Shown here piece after piece: positions 22,093-27,643 of a stretch of 27,657 nucleotides of DNA. Source of the stretch: a virus; the IMG/VR virus record IMGVR_UViG_2088090015_000031, positions 1,547-29,203 of that record. The stretch is one strand, 5' to 3'. Numbering within the stretch: position 1 is the first letter of the stretch; each line of letters starts with the position of its first letter. The translations under genes and the position numbers were made by a program. The notes beneath the pieces were generated by a model. The model did no database searches. It was not told the origin of the DNA and saw nothing but the letters and a program-made list of their open reading frames with translations.

Positions 22093-22105
22093 AATACCCC
22101 CATCT

Positions 22106-22498
22106 TTAGAATTGGAAATTGACTTTCAAACCAATCTGCTGATTGTGTAGGATCGTCAGAACCTCCAGGGCAATCCATCCATATTGCCAGTATGGCCGGT
22201 ACTCACTCGGTAAAGCCTTAGTGACTGCATAGTGCCCTAGACCCGCCAGGAGGAAATAATTCCGAATCCGAGCATCACTGGGATGCTGCCCCAGTATTGG
22301 ATTTGTCTCATACATTCCTGGATGATTCTTAATGTCTAGTGTTTGATTGTAGTCTACTAGAAGAGTTCCAGCAAAAATCAATTCATTACGGATTTCTTTT
22401 TCCGAGAGGTCATACCTCCCCGGCAAGAGGTTCAGATCATCGGCACAGACTGACCCGAGACTACTTGCCAGGACCAAACCCAGGACCAACTTTTTCAC
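22106..22498 (-). CDS. Exported protein with signal peptide (130 aa)
   Basis: 130 residues. A Sec signal MKKLVLGLVLASSLGSVCA has a likely cleavage after VCA; the lone Cys does not make a good lipobox. The mature part has YETNPILGQHPSDARIRNYF, a motif I know from small envelope proteins of unknown function, then a weakly hydrophobic helix and a beta-like end. It starts at GTG overlapping the upstream stop (GTGA). A phage-encoded envelope protein expressed with early genes could affect exclusion or receptor state; this is inference. Confidence 0.7.
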   Translation of the reverse strand: MKKLVLGLVLASSLGSVCADDLNLLPGRYDLSEKEIRNELIFAGTLLVDYNQTLDIKNHPGMYETNPILGQHPSDARIRNYFLLAGLGHYAVTKALPSEYRPYWQYGWIALEVLTILHNQQIGLKVNFQF

Positions 22499-22815
22499 AG
22501 TTCGATCCCCAGGAAGTCGAATTTCCCGTTTTGATCAAACAAGAATTTGACTTTACGAGTCTGCGTAGTGAAGTCCATGACATAGGCACGGCTGTCATTG
22601 TCCCAGACGAATTGTAAGCCAAGTCCAAATGACTTGAGCATATCGGCAAAACGATCCTGGTCCGTATAGGGAGTGGCTTGATCTTGGGAGTCGATCATCT
22701 GCCCCACTACATCCAGATTCTCTGGGCATGGTCCCCGAAGTCTCTGGAATGGACGAGACATTTCTTCTTCCGCTGCCTGATTGTTCAATTTATTCAGAAT
22801 TTCGAGACAGAACAT
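22495..22815 (-). CDS. Hypothetical protein (106 aa)
   Basis: 106 residues: a helical N-terminus (MFCLEILNKLNNQAAEEEM), then a strand-rich C-terminus (LGLQFVWDNDSRAYVMDF, RKVKFLFDQNGKFDFLGIEL). CAGGAG lies 6 bases before the ATG. It overlaps the GTG start of the exported-protein gene by four bases. Confidence 0.65.
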   Translation of the reverse strand: MFCLEILNKLNNQAAEEEMSRPFQRLRGPCPENLDVVGQMIDSQDQATPYTDQDRFADMLKSFGLGLQFVWDNDSRAYVMDFTTQTRKVKFLFDQNGKFDFLGIEL

Positions 22816-22828
22816 ATTGTTCTCCTGG

Positions 22829-22987
22829 TTAATGTTTCCTGGTTACACTCAAAACCACAACTTCAAACTGTGATCTAGCAGCCATTTTACTGATTTGCTC
22901 TCTTGCCGATTGTTCATCCTCGGCTTGCAATTCAACATGAAACGTCATACTACCATCTACCGTATATTTCACCAAGTAAGTCGCCAT
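22829..22987 (-). CDS. Small beta-alpha protein (52 aa)
   Basis: 52 residues: MATYLVKYTVDGSMTFHVEL, a helix DEQSAREQISKMA and a final strand FEVVVLSV, a compact ferredoxin-like half. AAAGGAG stands 5-6 bases before the ATG, among the best ribosome sites here. Unknown function. Confidence 0.66.
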   Translation of the reverse strand: MATYLVKYTVDGSMTFHVELQAEDEQSAREQISKMAARSQFEVVVLSVTRKH

Positions 22988-23010
22988 ACTTCTCCTTTCG
23001 TTTTATTAGA

Positions 23011-23181
23011 TTATCCTTTCGATGTCTCGACTGGGATGTCCATCCAAGCCCCTCCAAGAGAAGTCTTGATCCAGACCTGGAGAACTCTAGCAGAGTCCGG
23101 GCCGAATTGCAAGGCGGCAGGATGATCTTCATCAACATCTGATGGGTTAAATTCATACCATCGAAATTCGACAAATCGCAT
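23011..23181 (-). CDS. Small protein (56 aa), first gene after the 23.2-23.4 kb control region
   Basis: 56 residues: MRFVEFRWYEF, then an acidic loop DVDEDHPAAL and strands VLQVWIKTSLGGAWMDIPVE. GGAGG 5 bases before the ATG supports this frame over a longer overlapping one. It is first in line after the palindrome-rich region, so that region probably controls it and the genes that follow. Confidence 0.68.
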   Translation of the reverse strand: MRFVEFRWYEFNPSDVDEDHPAALQFGPDSARVLQVWIKTSLGGAWMDIPVETSKG

Positions 23182-23426
23182 GGCTACCTCCAGAAAGTTC
23201 CCTACTGTTACAAAATATCCGTAAGTTTATCTCATTGTTTCTTTGCTTGCGCAAAGGTTCAAAGAGGAAGTTCAAGAAAAAGTTCAAATTCTTTGAAACT
23301 TTTTACCTATTTTAGAGTCTAACCATATTTTAATGATTGTTGAACAACCTGTTCTTATGTTGTGAAACAATCTAATAGAGCTAGTTAGACTAGCGATAGT
23401 TATACTAGTTCAGTCTCAATTGTGAG
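23182..23426 (-). promoter_or_regulatory. Palindrome-rich control region (candidate promoter/operator or origin)
   Basis: No gene in 245 bases; A+T-rich. It holds three GTTCAA direct repeats (23257, 23270, 23282). Inverted repeats are CTTTGC-ttgc-GCAAAG (23241-23256), GTTCAAA-ttc-TTTGAAaC (23282-23299), TTGTT-g-AACAA (23337-23347), CTAGT-tag-ACTAG (23381-23393), ACTAGT (23404-23409) and GAGTC-a-GACTC (23424-23434). A possible minus-strand promoter is TTGAAC (23262-23257) with AACAAT 17 bases on. AGTCTAA/TTAGACT heptamers occur at 23316 and 23385, as in the 26.7-27.1 kb region. Confidence 0.6.
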
Positions 23427-24083
23427 TCAGACTCTACTATTTAATCCATATCCATAATATGGAAAGTAAGTATCTTTGGATTTCTCCTGAAAATCTTTGT
23501 AGAGTCTATCGGCATGTTTAGCCCGATCTACCATTTTCCTGAATTCTGGGTCAAACTCATAGGTGAAAGAGTAGTCTACTATGCCCTCGGCAGCAGCCTG
23601 GATCAATTCAACATGTTCCAGGGCCGATATGAGAGGATATTCAGTCGTCCCCTGAAAGTCTAAAGATTCTTTTGTATAGTATTCAATACCAAGTCTCTGA
23701 TGGACTACCATAGACCTCTCATAGAGCCAATCTTCCATAAGGTTTTTCTGGCAACAAAACCCATTGCTCCTGGCCATGAACCCGTTTGGGGTGATTACCC
23801 AGATTCTACAATGGTGTCTTGTGGTGAAAATTAGGTCTTGTTTGGAGAATGAGACCTCTGTTGGATGGGAGTGCACAACGTCTATCTGGCCACCTTCGGC
23901 AGCCGCTTGGTGCATAGCGTCTATCTGACCCCTGCGGAATTGAATATAGCTATTGTTCCCATCTAATTCAAATAATACATGAAAATTGCACAACACAATG
24001 CCATACTCGGCACCATTGTGGGTTTCTGTGTAATGCTGGCACTTCATCATTGCATTGTGGATATTCGCGGAGTGGTCAAACAT
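23427..24083 (-). CDS. JAB/MPN-like metalloprotease-type protein (218 aa)
   Basis: 218 residues. VHSHPTEVSFSKQDL carries the zinc-site pattern H-x-H-P...S-x-x-D of JAB (MPN+) isopeptidases: H71, H73, S80, D83, with a candidate general acid Glu near residue 26 (GAEYGIVL). The H-to-S spacing is one residue shorter than canonical JAMM, as I recall from bacterial and toxin JAB types. After about 100 residues the protein is helical and charged, ending in KSKDTYFPYYGYG. JAB enzymes cut ubiquitin-like tails or peptide bonds; a phage early enzyme could process a host or phage protein. Substrate unknown. It is preceded by the HTH gene with a 9-base gap. Confidence 0.75.
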   Translation of the reverse strand: MFDHSANIHNAMMKCQHYTETHNGAEYGIVLCNFHVLFELDGNNSYIQFRRGQIDAMHQAAAEGGQIDVVHSHPTEVSFSKQDLIFTTRHHCRIWVITPNGFMARSNGFCCQKNLMEDWLYERSMVVHQRLGIEYYTKESLDFQGTTEYPLISALEHVELIQAAAEGIVDYSFTYEFDPEFRKMVDRAKHADRLYKDFQEKSKDTYFPYYGYGLNSRV

Positions 24084-24092
24084 GTTAGCTCC

Positions 24093-24341
24093 TTATGGAG
24101 AGTTTAGATTGTCTTTCAAGATAATTAATAACAGTTCTTTCAAATGCCGATTCTGTGCCCTCACACTACTTTCAGGCACAGTCTCCTGCGCAGTTACAAC
24201 CTTGGCACTCTTCGCCCAGGCGTACACCGTTGAGACCCCACACTTATAGGTCTCTGCAAGTTTGCTGGCAGGAGTGCCAGCATTGTATGCTTGCAGAATT
24301 TTGGTCTTCGTTTCTGGATCGAACTTTAGACGGTTTTGCAT
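24093..24341 (-). CDS. HTH DNA-binding protein (transposase-orfA-like), likely regulator (82 aa)
   Basis: 82 residues. KFDPETKTKILQAYNAGT then ASKLAETYKCGVSTVYAWAK is a helix-turn-helix of the IS3 OrfA/homeodomain-like type (about 6-45), followed by a helical tail that may dimerise. No transposase catalytic part or inverted repeats are nearby, so it is probably a domesticated regulator. AAAGGA lies 7 bases before the ATG. A strong promoter overlapped by a perfect dyad sits just upstream, suggesting autorepression. Confidence 0.78.
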   Translation of the reverse strand: MQNRLKFDPETKTKILQAYNAGTPASKLAETYKCGVSTVYAWAKSAKVVTAQETVPESSVRAQNRHLKELLLIILKDNLNSP

Positions 24342-24363
24342 GATACTATCCTTTCAACAGTTT

Positions 24364-24417
24364 GGTATTCGACTACTCCGCGATCCGTAGAGTAGCCAAA
24401 TACCTTTACACTGTCAA
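24364..24417 (-). promoter_or_regulatory. Sigma70 promoter overlapped by a two-part dyad (candidate operator of the HTH gene)
   Basis: On the minus strand TTGACA (24417-24412), 17-base spacer, TACTCT (24394-24389). A dyad GGTATT-N3-CTACTC-N11-GAGTAG-N3-AATACC spans 24364-24404; both 6-bp arms are perfect and spacing is symmetric. One inner arm covers the -10 box, so a dimeric repressor bound here would block polymerase. It lies between the DUF932 stop and the HTH start. Confidence 0.75.
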
Positions 24418-24420
24418 GGA

Positions 24421-25380
24421 TTAGCTTAAAATAAGAGCCAGTTCAAAGGCCGATGTTTTAAGGGCGTCACCTTTGCCATACCAGGAATTGGCCAATTGAT
24501 GATCTGGAGTCTTGCCTCTTTGTACATGGTCTACGTATTCTGTAACACCATTCACCCAGTCCCAGGCAGTTTCGCCCGAGTTGCCTTTACCTGATTCAAA
24601 CAATGCCAGAATGTTATTGTATGCCTTGGAGGCAGTCACATCCTTGCGAGTGGTTCCTCCATTCTCCGTTAGGAGTTTGGTGGTAAGATCGGCAGCGGCA
24701 GCGCGAGTCAGGGACCGTCCGGCTAAGTCTCTGGCAGCATCAATGAAGGAATGGAAAGCGCCAGTGGCCAATCCGAGTCTCGCTTTTACGGCACGTTCAT
24801 CAAAGGCGGTCCGATGACTGATTACTACATCCTTTGCCGATTTTGCTGATAGTGCCATTGACAAGGTATTGTTGCATACTACTCGAACACTGGTGAATTT
24901 GGCAGTTGTGGCCAATGTGCCATCGGCACTGGAAGACAATAATAGAAAACCATTGACTTGATCGTTTCCAGTAACAATAGCTCCGTCGCCGATGCTGGCC
25001 AGTGCCCAGAAACGTTTGCCACCAAACAACGTTCCAGCCGTATCCAGGGTGAACCCAACTGGCAGCAAGTCTCTGAAAAACTCCAAGACTTCAGTAGGTT
25101 GCACAACTTTGTACTTGCTGGAAACAATACCGAGCGGTTCCAGGTTGTCACCCCGATACAATACATGGCTGTCAGACACTGGAATGTTATAGCTCCAATC
25201 GGCGCTATTGGGGGAGAATTGAACTACTCCCCGTTTGATGCGCCATCCCATTCCGGCAGCTTCGACCCATTGGTCAATGTCCGCTCCAGGTTGCAGCTTG
25301 TTACCCAGTCCGTGCCAAGGTTCATTGCCAACATAGGCCATTTCCGCCTTGCCATTGGTAAAGGTCAGTTCATGTGCCAT
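24421..25380 (-). CDS. DUF932 / phage-plasmid-like protein (319 aa)
   Basis: 319 residues, typical full length for the family (also labelled phage/plasmid-like protein TIGR03299). Signature parts are MAYVGNEPWHGLGNKL (near 14-29), ADIDQWVEAAGMGWRIKRGV, KRFWALASIGDG, TSVRVVCNNTLSMAL and TVDYV-like TEYVDHVQRG near the end. The family is common in phages and plasmids near replication or recombination genes. Its biochemical role is not established. AAAAGGAG precedes the ATG. A leader with two hairpins separates it from the small membrane genes. Confidence 0.88.
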   Translation of the reverse strand: MAHELTFTNGKAEMAYVGNEPWHGLGNKLQPGADIDQWVEAAGMGWRIKRGVVQFSPNSADWSYNIPVSDSHVLYRGDNLEPLGIVSSKYKVVQPTEVLEFFRDLLPVGFTLDTAGTLFGGKRFWALASIGDGAIVTGNDQVNGFLLLSSSADGTLATTAKFTSVRVVCNNTLSMALSAKSAKDVVISHRTAFDERAVKARLGLATGAFHSFIDAARDLAGRSLTRAAAADLTTKLLTENGGTTRKDVTASKAYNNILALFESGKGNSGETAWDWVNGVTEYVDHVQRGKTPDHQLANSWYGKGDALKTSAFELALILS

Positions 25381-25401
25381 TTCTTGCTCCTTTTAAAGGT
25401 T

Positions 25402-25441
25402 TTCTAGCGGAAAAGTGCTAGAGAATGCCCAAACGGCATTC
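25402..25441 (-). other. Two adjacent hairpins in the leader of the DUF932 gene
   Basis: GAATGCC-N5-GGCATTC (25423-25441) and TCTAGC-N8-GCTAGA (25403-25422) stand end to end in the transcript, just before the ribosome site. Neither has a U-tract, so they are more likely an RNase processing site or translational control element than a terminator. Confidence 0.5.
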
Positions 25442-25465
25442 CTTAAAACTCTTGCCAGCATTGAT

Positions 25466-25493
25466 AGGATAGGTTATCTAAACAGAAGTTCAA
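25466..25493 (-). promoter_or_regulatory. Possible promoter for the DUF932 gene
   Basis: TTGAAC (25493-25488), 16-base spacer, TATCCT (25471-25466) on the minus strand; four to five of six matches in each box. It would give a leader of about 80 bases containing the two hairpins. Confidence 0.4.
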
Positions 25494-25501
25494 ATCCTAT
25501 T

Positions 25502-25600
25502 TTAAACACAAAACCAAACAACGGCGCAAGACACCATTGCTGATGTCAATAGGCACAACCTAAGTTGGAGCCAGGACACTTGCTGTTGAGAAAGTTTCAT
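25502..25600 (-). CDS. Tiny membrane protein (32 aa)
   Basis: 32 residues: polar start MKLSQQQVSW, then one hydrophobic helix (LCLLTSAMVSCAVVWFCV) with three Cys. AAGGAG is 8 bases before the ATG. Third of three adjacent short genes with hydrophobic products. Function unknown. Confidence 0.55.
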   Translation of the reverse strand: MKLSQQQVSWLQLRLCLLTSAMVSCAVVWFCV

Positions 25601-25605
25601 TGCAG

Positions 25606-25692
25606 CTACTCCTTGATGGCATGGTAGAAGAGAATACCCAGGAACAAAACACATTCCAAGGCAGCTATCCAACAGAGTATGAGTTCAATCAT
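25606..25692 (-). CDS. Tiny membrane protein (28 aa)
   Basis: 28 residues, a single membrane helix (IELILCWIAALECVLFLGIL) with a basic end HAIKE. Its ATG overlaps the stop of the preceding 43-aa gene (ATGA). Such isolated helices in phage early regions often act on host membrane proteins; no evidence beyond composition. Confidence 0.55.
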   Translation of the reverse strand: MIELILCWIAALECVLFLGILFYHAIKE

Positions 25693-25820
25693 ACAAAGAT
25701 GCGATAGACAATTGGTAGATTGGCAAATTGGACCCGACACTGGAGTTCTTGCCGAAAGGCAAACTTGTTATCGGGTCGCAAGGTCTTAGACAAGGCCAGC
25801 ATAAATACAATACCACTCAT
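25689..25820 (-). CDS. Small protein (43 aa)
   Basis: 43 residues: a hydrophobic N-terminus (SGIVFMLALSKTL), then a basic part with FAFRQELQCRVQFANL. Its ATG overlaps the upstream stop (ATGA), with AAGGGG 8 bases before. Unknown. Confidence 0.55.
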   Translation of the reverse strand: MSGIVFMLALSKTLRPDNKFAFRQELQCRVQFANLPIVYRIFV

Positions 25821-26065
25821 GGTTCTAACCCCTTTTCCAGTTTGATAACATAATCATTCTTGTCTTCATCCCAGACAGAAAGGATAACCCCATACAGAAT
25901 ATTAGGTTGATCCCAGGTGTCGAAATAGGGTTTAGCTTCGGCAAATGCCTCTTTAGCCTCTTCCCAGGAATTGCCCATATAAAGAATGGAGTTTATGCCA
26001 CAAGGCACAACTACTGTCCGAGAAGAAACACGGTCTACGCGGTATTGATTGCTATAGTTGCTCAT
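25817..26065 (-). CDS. Hypothetical protein (82 aa)
   Basis: 82 residues: RVDRVSSRTVVVPCG and GVILSVWDEDKNDYVIKLE are likely strands around a helix SWEEAKEAFAEAKPYF. GGAG stands 8 bases before the ATG. No family recognised. Confidence 0.66.
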   Translation of the reverse strand: MSNYSNQYRVDRVSSRTVVVPCGINSILYMGNSWEEAKEAFAEAKPYFDTWDQPNILYGVILSVWDEDKNDYVIKLEKGLEP

Positions 26066-26080
26066 GGGAAATTCTCCAGG

Positions 26081-26362
26081 TTAAATGAATTCAGGTTCAC
26101 CATTGACAGCCAGCAAGACAGCTTCTTGCTTGGCAGCTTGTTTATACTGGCGTGCGATGTGCTGCATGTCAATATAATCTTGATCTTTGGTCGAATAGAC
26201 AGAAACAACCTTGACGGGTTCCGAATAAAGTTTCCCATTGTCATTCTTCCAATGACCGTCACCCTTGACTACTGTACAGCCTCCGAAGGAGTCAATGCAT
26301 TGCCGAATGGCATGATTAGCTGCCTCCTTGTGTTCGATAGGCAGGTAGATTTCCAGTTTCAT
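26081..26362 (-). CDS. Hypothetical protein (93 aa)
   Basis: 93 residues with an alpha/beta pattern: MKLEIYLPI, helix HKEAANHAIRQCIDSFGG, strands KLYSEPVKVVSVYS, helix QHIARQYKQAAKQEAVLLAV. GGAGG 7 bases before the ATG. No family recognised; a small ferredoxin-like or ACT-like fold is possible. Confidence 0.67.
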   Translation of the reverse strand: MKLEIYLPIEHKEAANHAIRQCIDSFGGCTVVKGDGHWKNDNGKLYSEPVKVVSVYSTKDQDYIDMQHIARQYKQAAKQEAVLLAVNGEPEFI

Positions 26363-26427
26363 GATATAGCCTCCAGGTAGGTTAGATTACTTCCAATATC
26401 GCTCTTTGTAGTGCCGCTAGACAACTG

Positions 26428-26658
26428 TTAAAAATGTGTGCCTGATATACATATTGTCTCGGTAGCATGGTCATAGACCTTCACACCTTGGGGAATTGGG
26501 AGAACTATGTAGTTCTCCTTCCATTTCATTTCATCAATAGCGCCTTGCGCCAACTCGTGAGTTGGGTATGCTTCATAGCATACACCACCGTCTACTTCAC
26601 AGAGTCTGGGGTTAGACCCTTCTTGTGCTACGTAATACACTCCAAAGTAAGCGCACAT
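26428..26658 (-). CDS. Hypothetical protein, first gene of the leftward array (76 aa)
   Basis: 76 residues: MCAYFGVYYVAQEG, then CEVDGGVCYEAYPTHELAQG and YIVLPIPQGVKVYDH. The chosen ATG has GGAG 6 bases upstream; a second ATG 12 bases earlier has no ribosome site. First gene after the large divergent control region, so probably expressed very early. Confidence 0.63.
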   Translation of the reverse strand: MCAYFGVYYVAQEGSNPRLCEVDGGVCYEAYPTHELAQGAIDEMKWKENYIVLPIPQGVKVYDHATETICISGTHF

Positions 26659-26783
26659 AGCATTCTCCATTTAAGATGATTGGGAACACCAGTATAGTTC
26701 ATAGATTAGGTCATACAAGGAATATTCTTAATTATTTTCAGACAGTCTAATTGCTTCCCGGGTAGTGTAGTCAGACTGATAAC

Positions 26784-26789
26784 ATTATA
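26784..26789 (-). promoter_or_regulatory. Candidate -10 box for the leftward early array
   Basis: TATAAT on the minus strand, preceded by TTTAA, 126 bases before the 76-aa gene start. No TTGACA-like sequence lies 15-18 bases upstream, so it would need an activator or is only half a promoter. AGTCAGACT lies just downstream at 26769-26777, a possible operator. Confidence 0.35.
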
Positions 26790-26840
26790 TTAAACACTTG
26801 GCTCATGTACCCTATTTCATAGGCATAGCTAATCGGCAAT

Positions 26841-26896
26841 GATTGGGATAGAGAATGATGTAATGGTTACTCACCTTCGGACATTCTCCCCCAATC
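26841..26896. repeat. Long interrupted hairpin in the divergent control region
   Basis: GATTGGG-ATA-GAGAATG, 24-base loop, CATTCTC-C-CCCAATC: two 7-bp perfect stems with a small internal loop, 14 pairs in total. No U-tract on either strand. It could be an RNA element or a protein-binding site. Confidence 0.75.
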
Positions 26897-27121
26897 CCAG
26901 GAGTGATTCGATTCCAGGAGGCAAGCCTCTGCCTAACTTCGTATATCGGACCTTATGTCAAATAATTTTATTTCCATTGGTCAATAGGGGGGGGAGGTCT
27001 GATGGCCCAGGGGACATATGCGTTAATACCCCTCAATACATGAGAAGCAATTTTAGGAAAAAGGGAGGAAATAGATTACTTATCATAAAATCTACTGTCT
27101 GTCTACTGTGAGTCTAAGAAT

Positions 27122-27192
27122 AGGAGGTAACAATTTGGGAATAGTGTTTAAATCGACGAGAAGGGGCCTACAAGCTGTTTTTGTATCAAGGT
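27122..27192 (+). other. Possible 20-aa leader peptide with TTG start
   Basis: AGGAGG (27122-27127) stands 7 bases before TTG at 27135, which opens a 20-codon frame (MGIVFKSTRRGLQAVFVSRW) ending in TAG. Only the ribosome site and spacing support it; no promoter is seen before it. Confidence 0.2.
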
Positions 27193-27213
27193 GGTAGGGT
27201 AGTAGCCACCCAA

Positions 27214-27238
27214 TAAAAAAGAGGCTCCTAGAGCCTCT
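27214..27238 (-). terminator. Rho-independent terminator, leftward
   Basis: AGAGGCTC-CTA-GAGCCTCT (27220-27238, 8-bp stem, 3-base loop on the + strand), followed on the minus strand by a T-run (27220-27215, read as A on the + strand). It would stop antisense transcripts arriving from the right, shielding the early region. Confidence 0.85.
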
Positions 27239-27250
27239 AATAGAATTGTC

Positions 27251-27279
27251 TTGACATTATGATAGATTTGTGTTACTAT
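27251..27279 (+). promoter_or_regulatory. Strong sigma70 promoter, rightward
   Basis: A perfect TTGACA (27251-27256), 17-base spacer, TACTAT (27274-27279), with TG at the extended -10 position. Predicted start near 27286, giving a leader of about 60 bases to the gene at 27347. It begins 12 bases after the leftward terminator. Confidence 0.82.
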
Positions 27280-27346
27280 TCGCCTTGTCTTGATAGTTTG
27301 TATCTATTGGGATGCCCCTACTAAAAAAATTATAAGAGAGGCCATC

Positions 27347-27643
27347 ATGGACATGGACGAATATCCAGATGAATTACTTGATCCCAAGAGGAACAGCACA
27401 ATCAAAAAAGGGATAGTTAATTTATTGATCTGGTTGGATGTAAAAATCAATAAGTATTTGTTGTTTGGTAAGACCGAAACAATCTCTGCCAGGATGGGCA
27501 GAAGTATCCAGTCTGATCACCCTAATCCAATAGCTATTGTTGTTTGTGACTTCTTGGATGCTGTACAACTGGATCATTGTAAGAAAGCTTATCAATCTGC
27601 CTTGGACAGGCAAGCTGGTGTAGAGAATGATTTCAAAGGATAA
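27347..27643 (+). CDS. Hypothetical phage protein (98 aa), first gene of the rightward unit
   Basis: 98 residues: an acidic start MDMDEYPDELLDP, a hydrophobic patch GIVNLLIWLDVKIN, then FGKTETISARMGRS and an end LDAVQLDHCKKAYQSAL. The I-S-A/S-R-x-G and D-H-C-x-x-A pattern recalls small phage proteins placed just before packaging genes, but I cannot name a family. The ATG with GAGAGG about 6 bases upstream is used; a longer frame starting at 27290 overlaps the promoter leader. A strong promoter precedes it. Confidence 0.7.
   Translation: MDMDEYPDELLDPKRNSTIKKGIVNLLIWLDVKINKYLLFGKTETISARMGRSIQSDHPNPIAIVVCDFLDAVQLDHCKKAYQSALDRQAGVENDFKG

Larger units (their letters stand above)
26659..27346. 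promoter_or_regulatory. Divergent early/late control region (about 690 bp, no clear gene)
   Basis: No well-supported gene. From left to right it holds AGTCTAA (26744), AGTCAGACT (26769), a minus-strand TATAAT (26789-26784) without a good -35, the long hairpin at 26841-26896, a GAGGC-aa-GCCTC dyad (26918-26929), a run of eight G (near 26987-26994), TCTACTGT in tandem 11 bases apart (27091, 27102), another AGTCTAA (27111), a minus-strand terminator and a strong + promoter. AGTCTAA and AGTCAGACT recur in the 23.2-23.4 kb region. Confidence 0.7.

Noticed and set aside
24093-24341. Insertion sequence (IS3 orfA-like gene)
   Set aside because: Only the HTH part is present; no transposase catalytic gene, terminal inverted repeats or target duplication. 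Better read as a phage regulator.
26841-26920. Possible tRNA (D-loop-like ATGTAATGGTTA and T-loop-like GATTCGATTCC)
   Set aside because: The T-stem does not pair and the outer stem closes after only 56 bases, too short for a tRNA.
26995-27054. 13-codon mini frame with GGAGG four bases before an ATG (27002)
   Set aside because: Strong ribosome-site-like context but it comes from a purine run. It is too short to support, with no promoter or conserved partner.
26839-27111. 90-aa reading frame on the + strand in the divergent region
   Set aside because: No ribosome site, low-complexity composition, and it runs through the hairpin, dyad and poly-G features. Considered non-coding.
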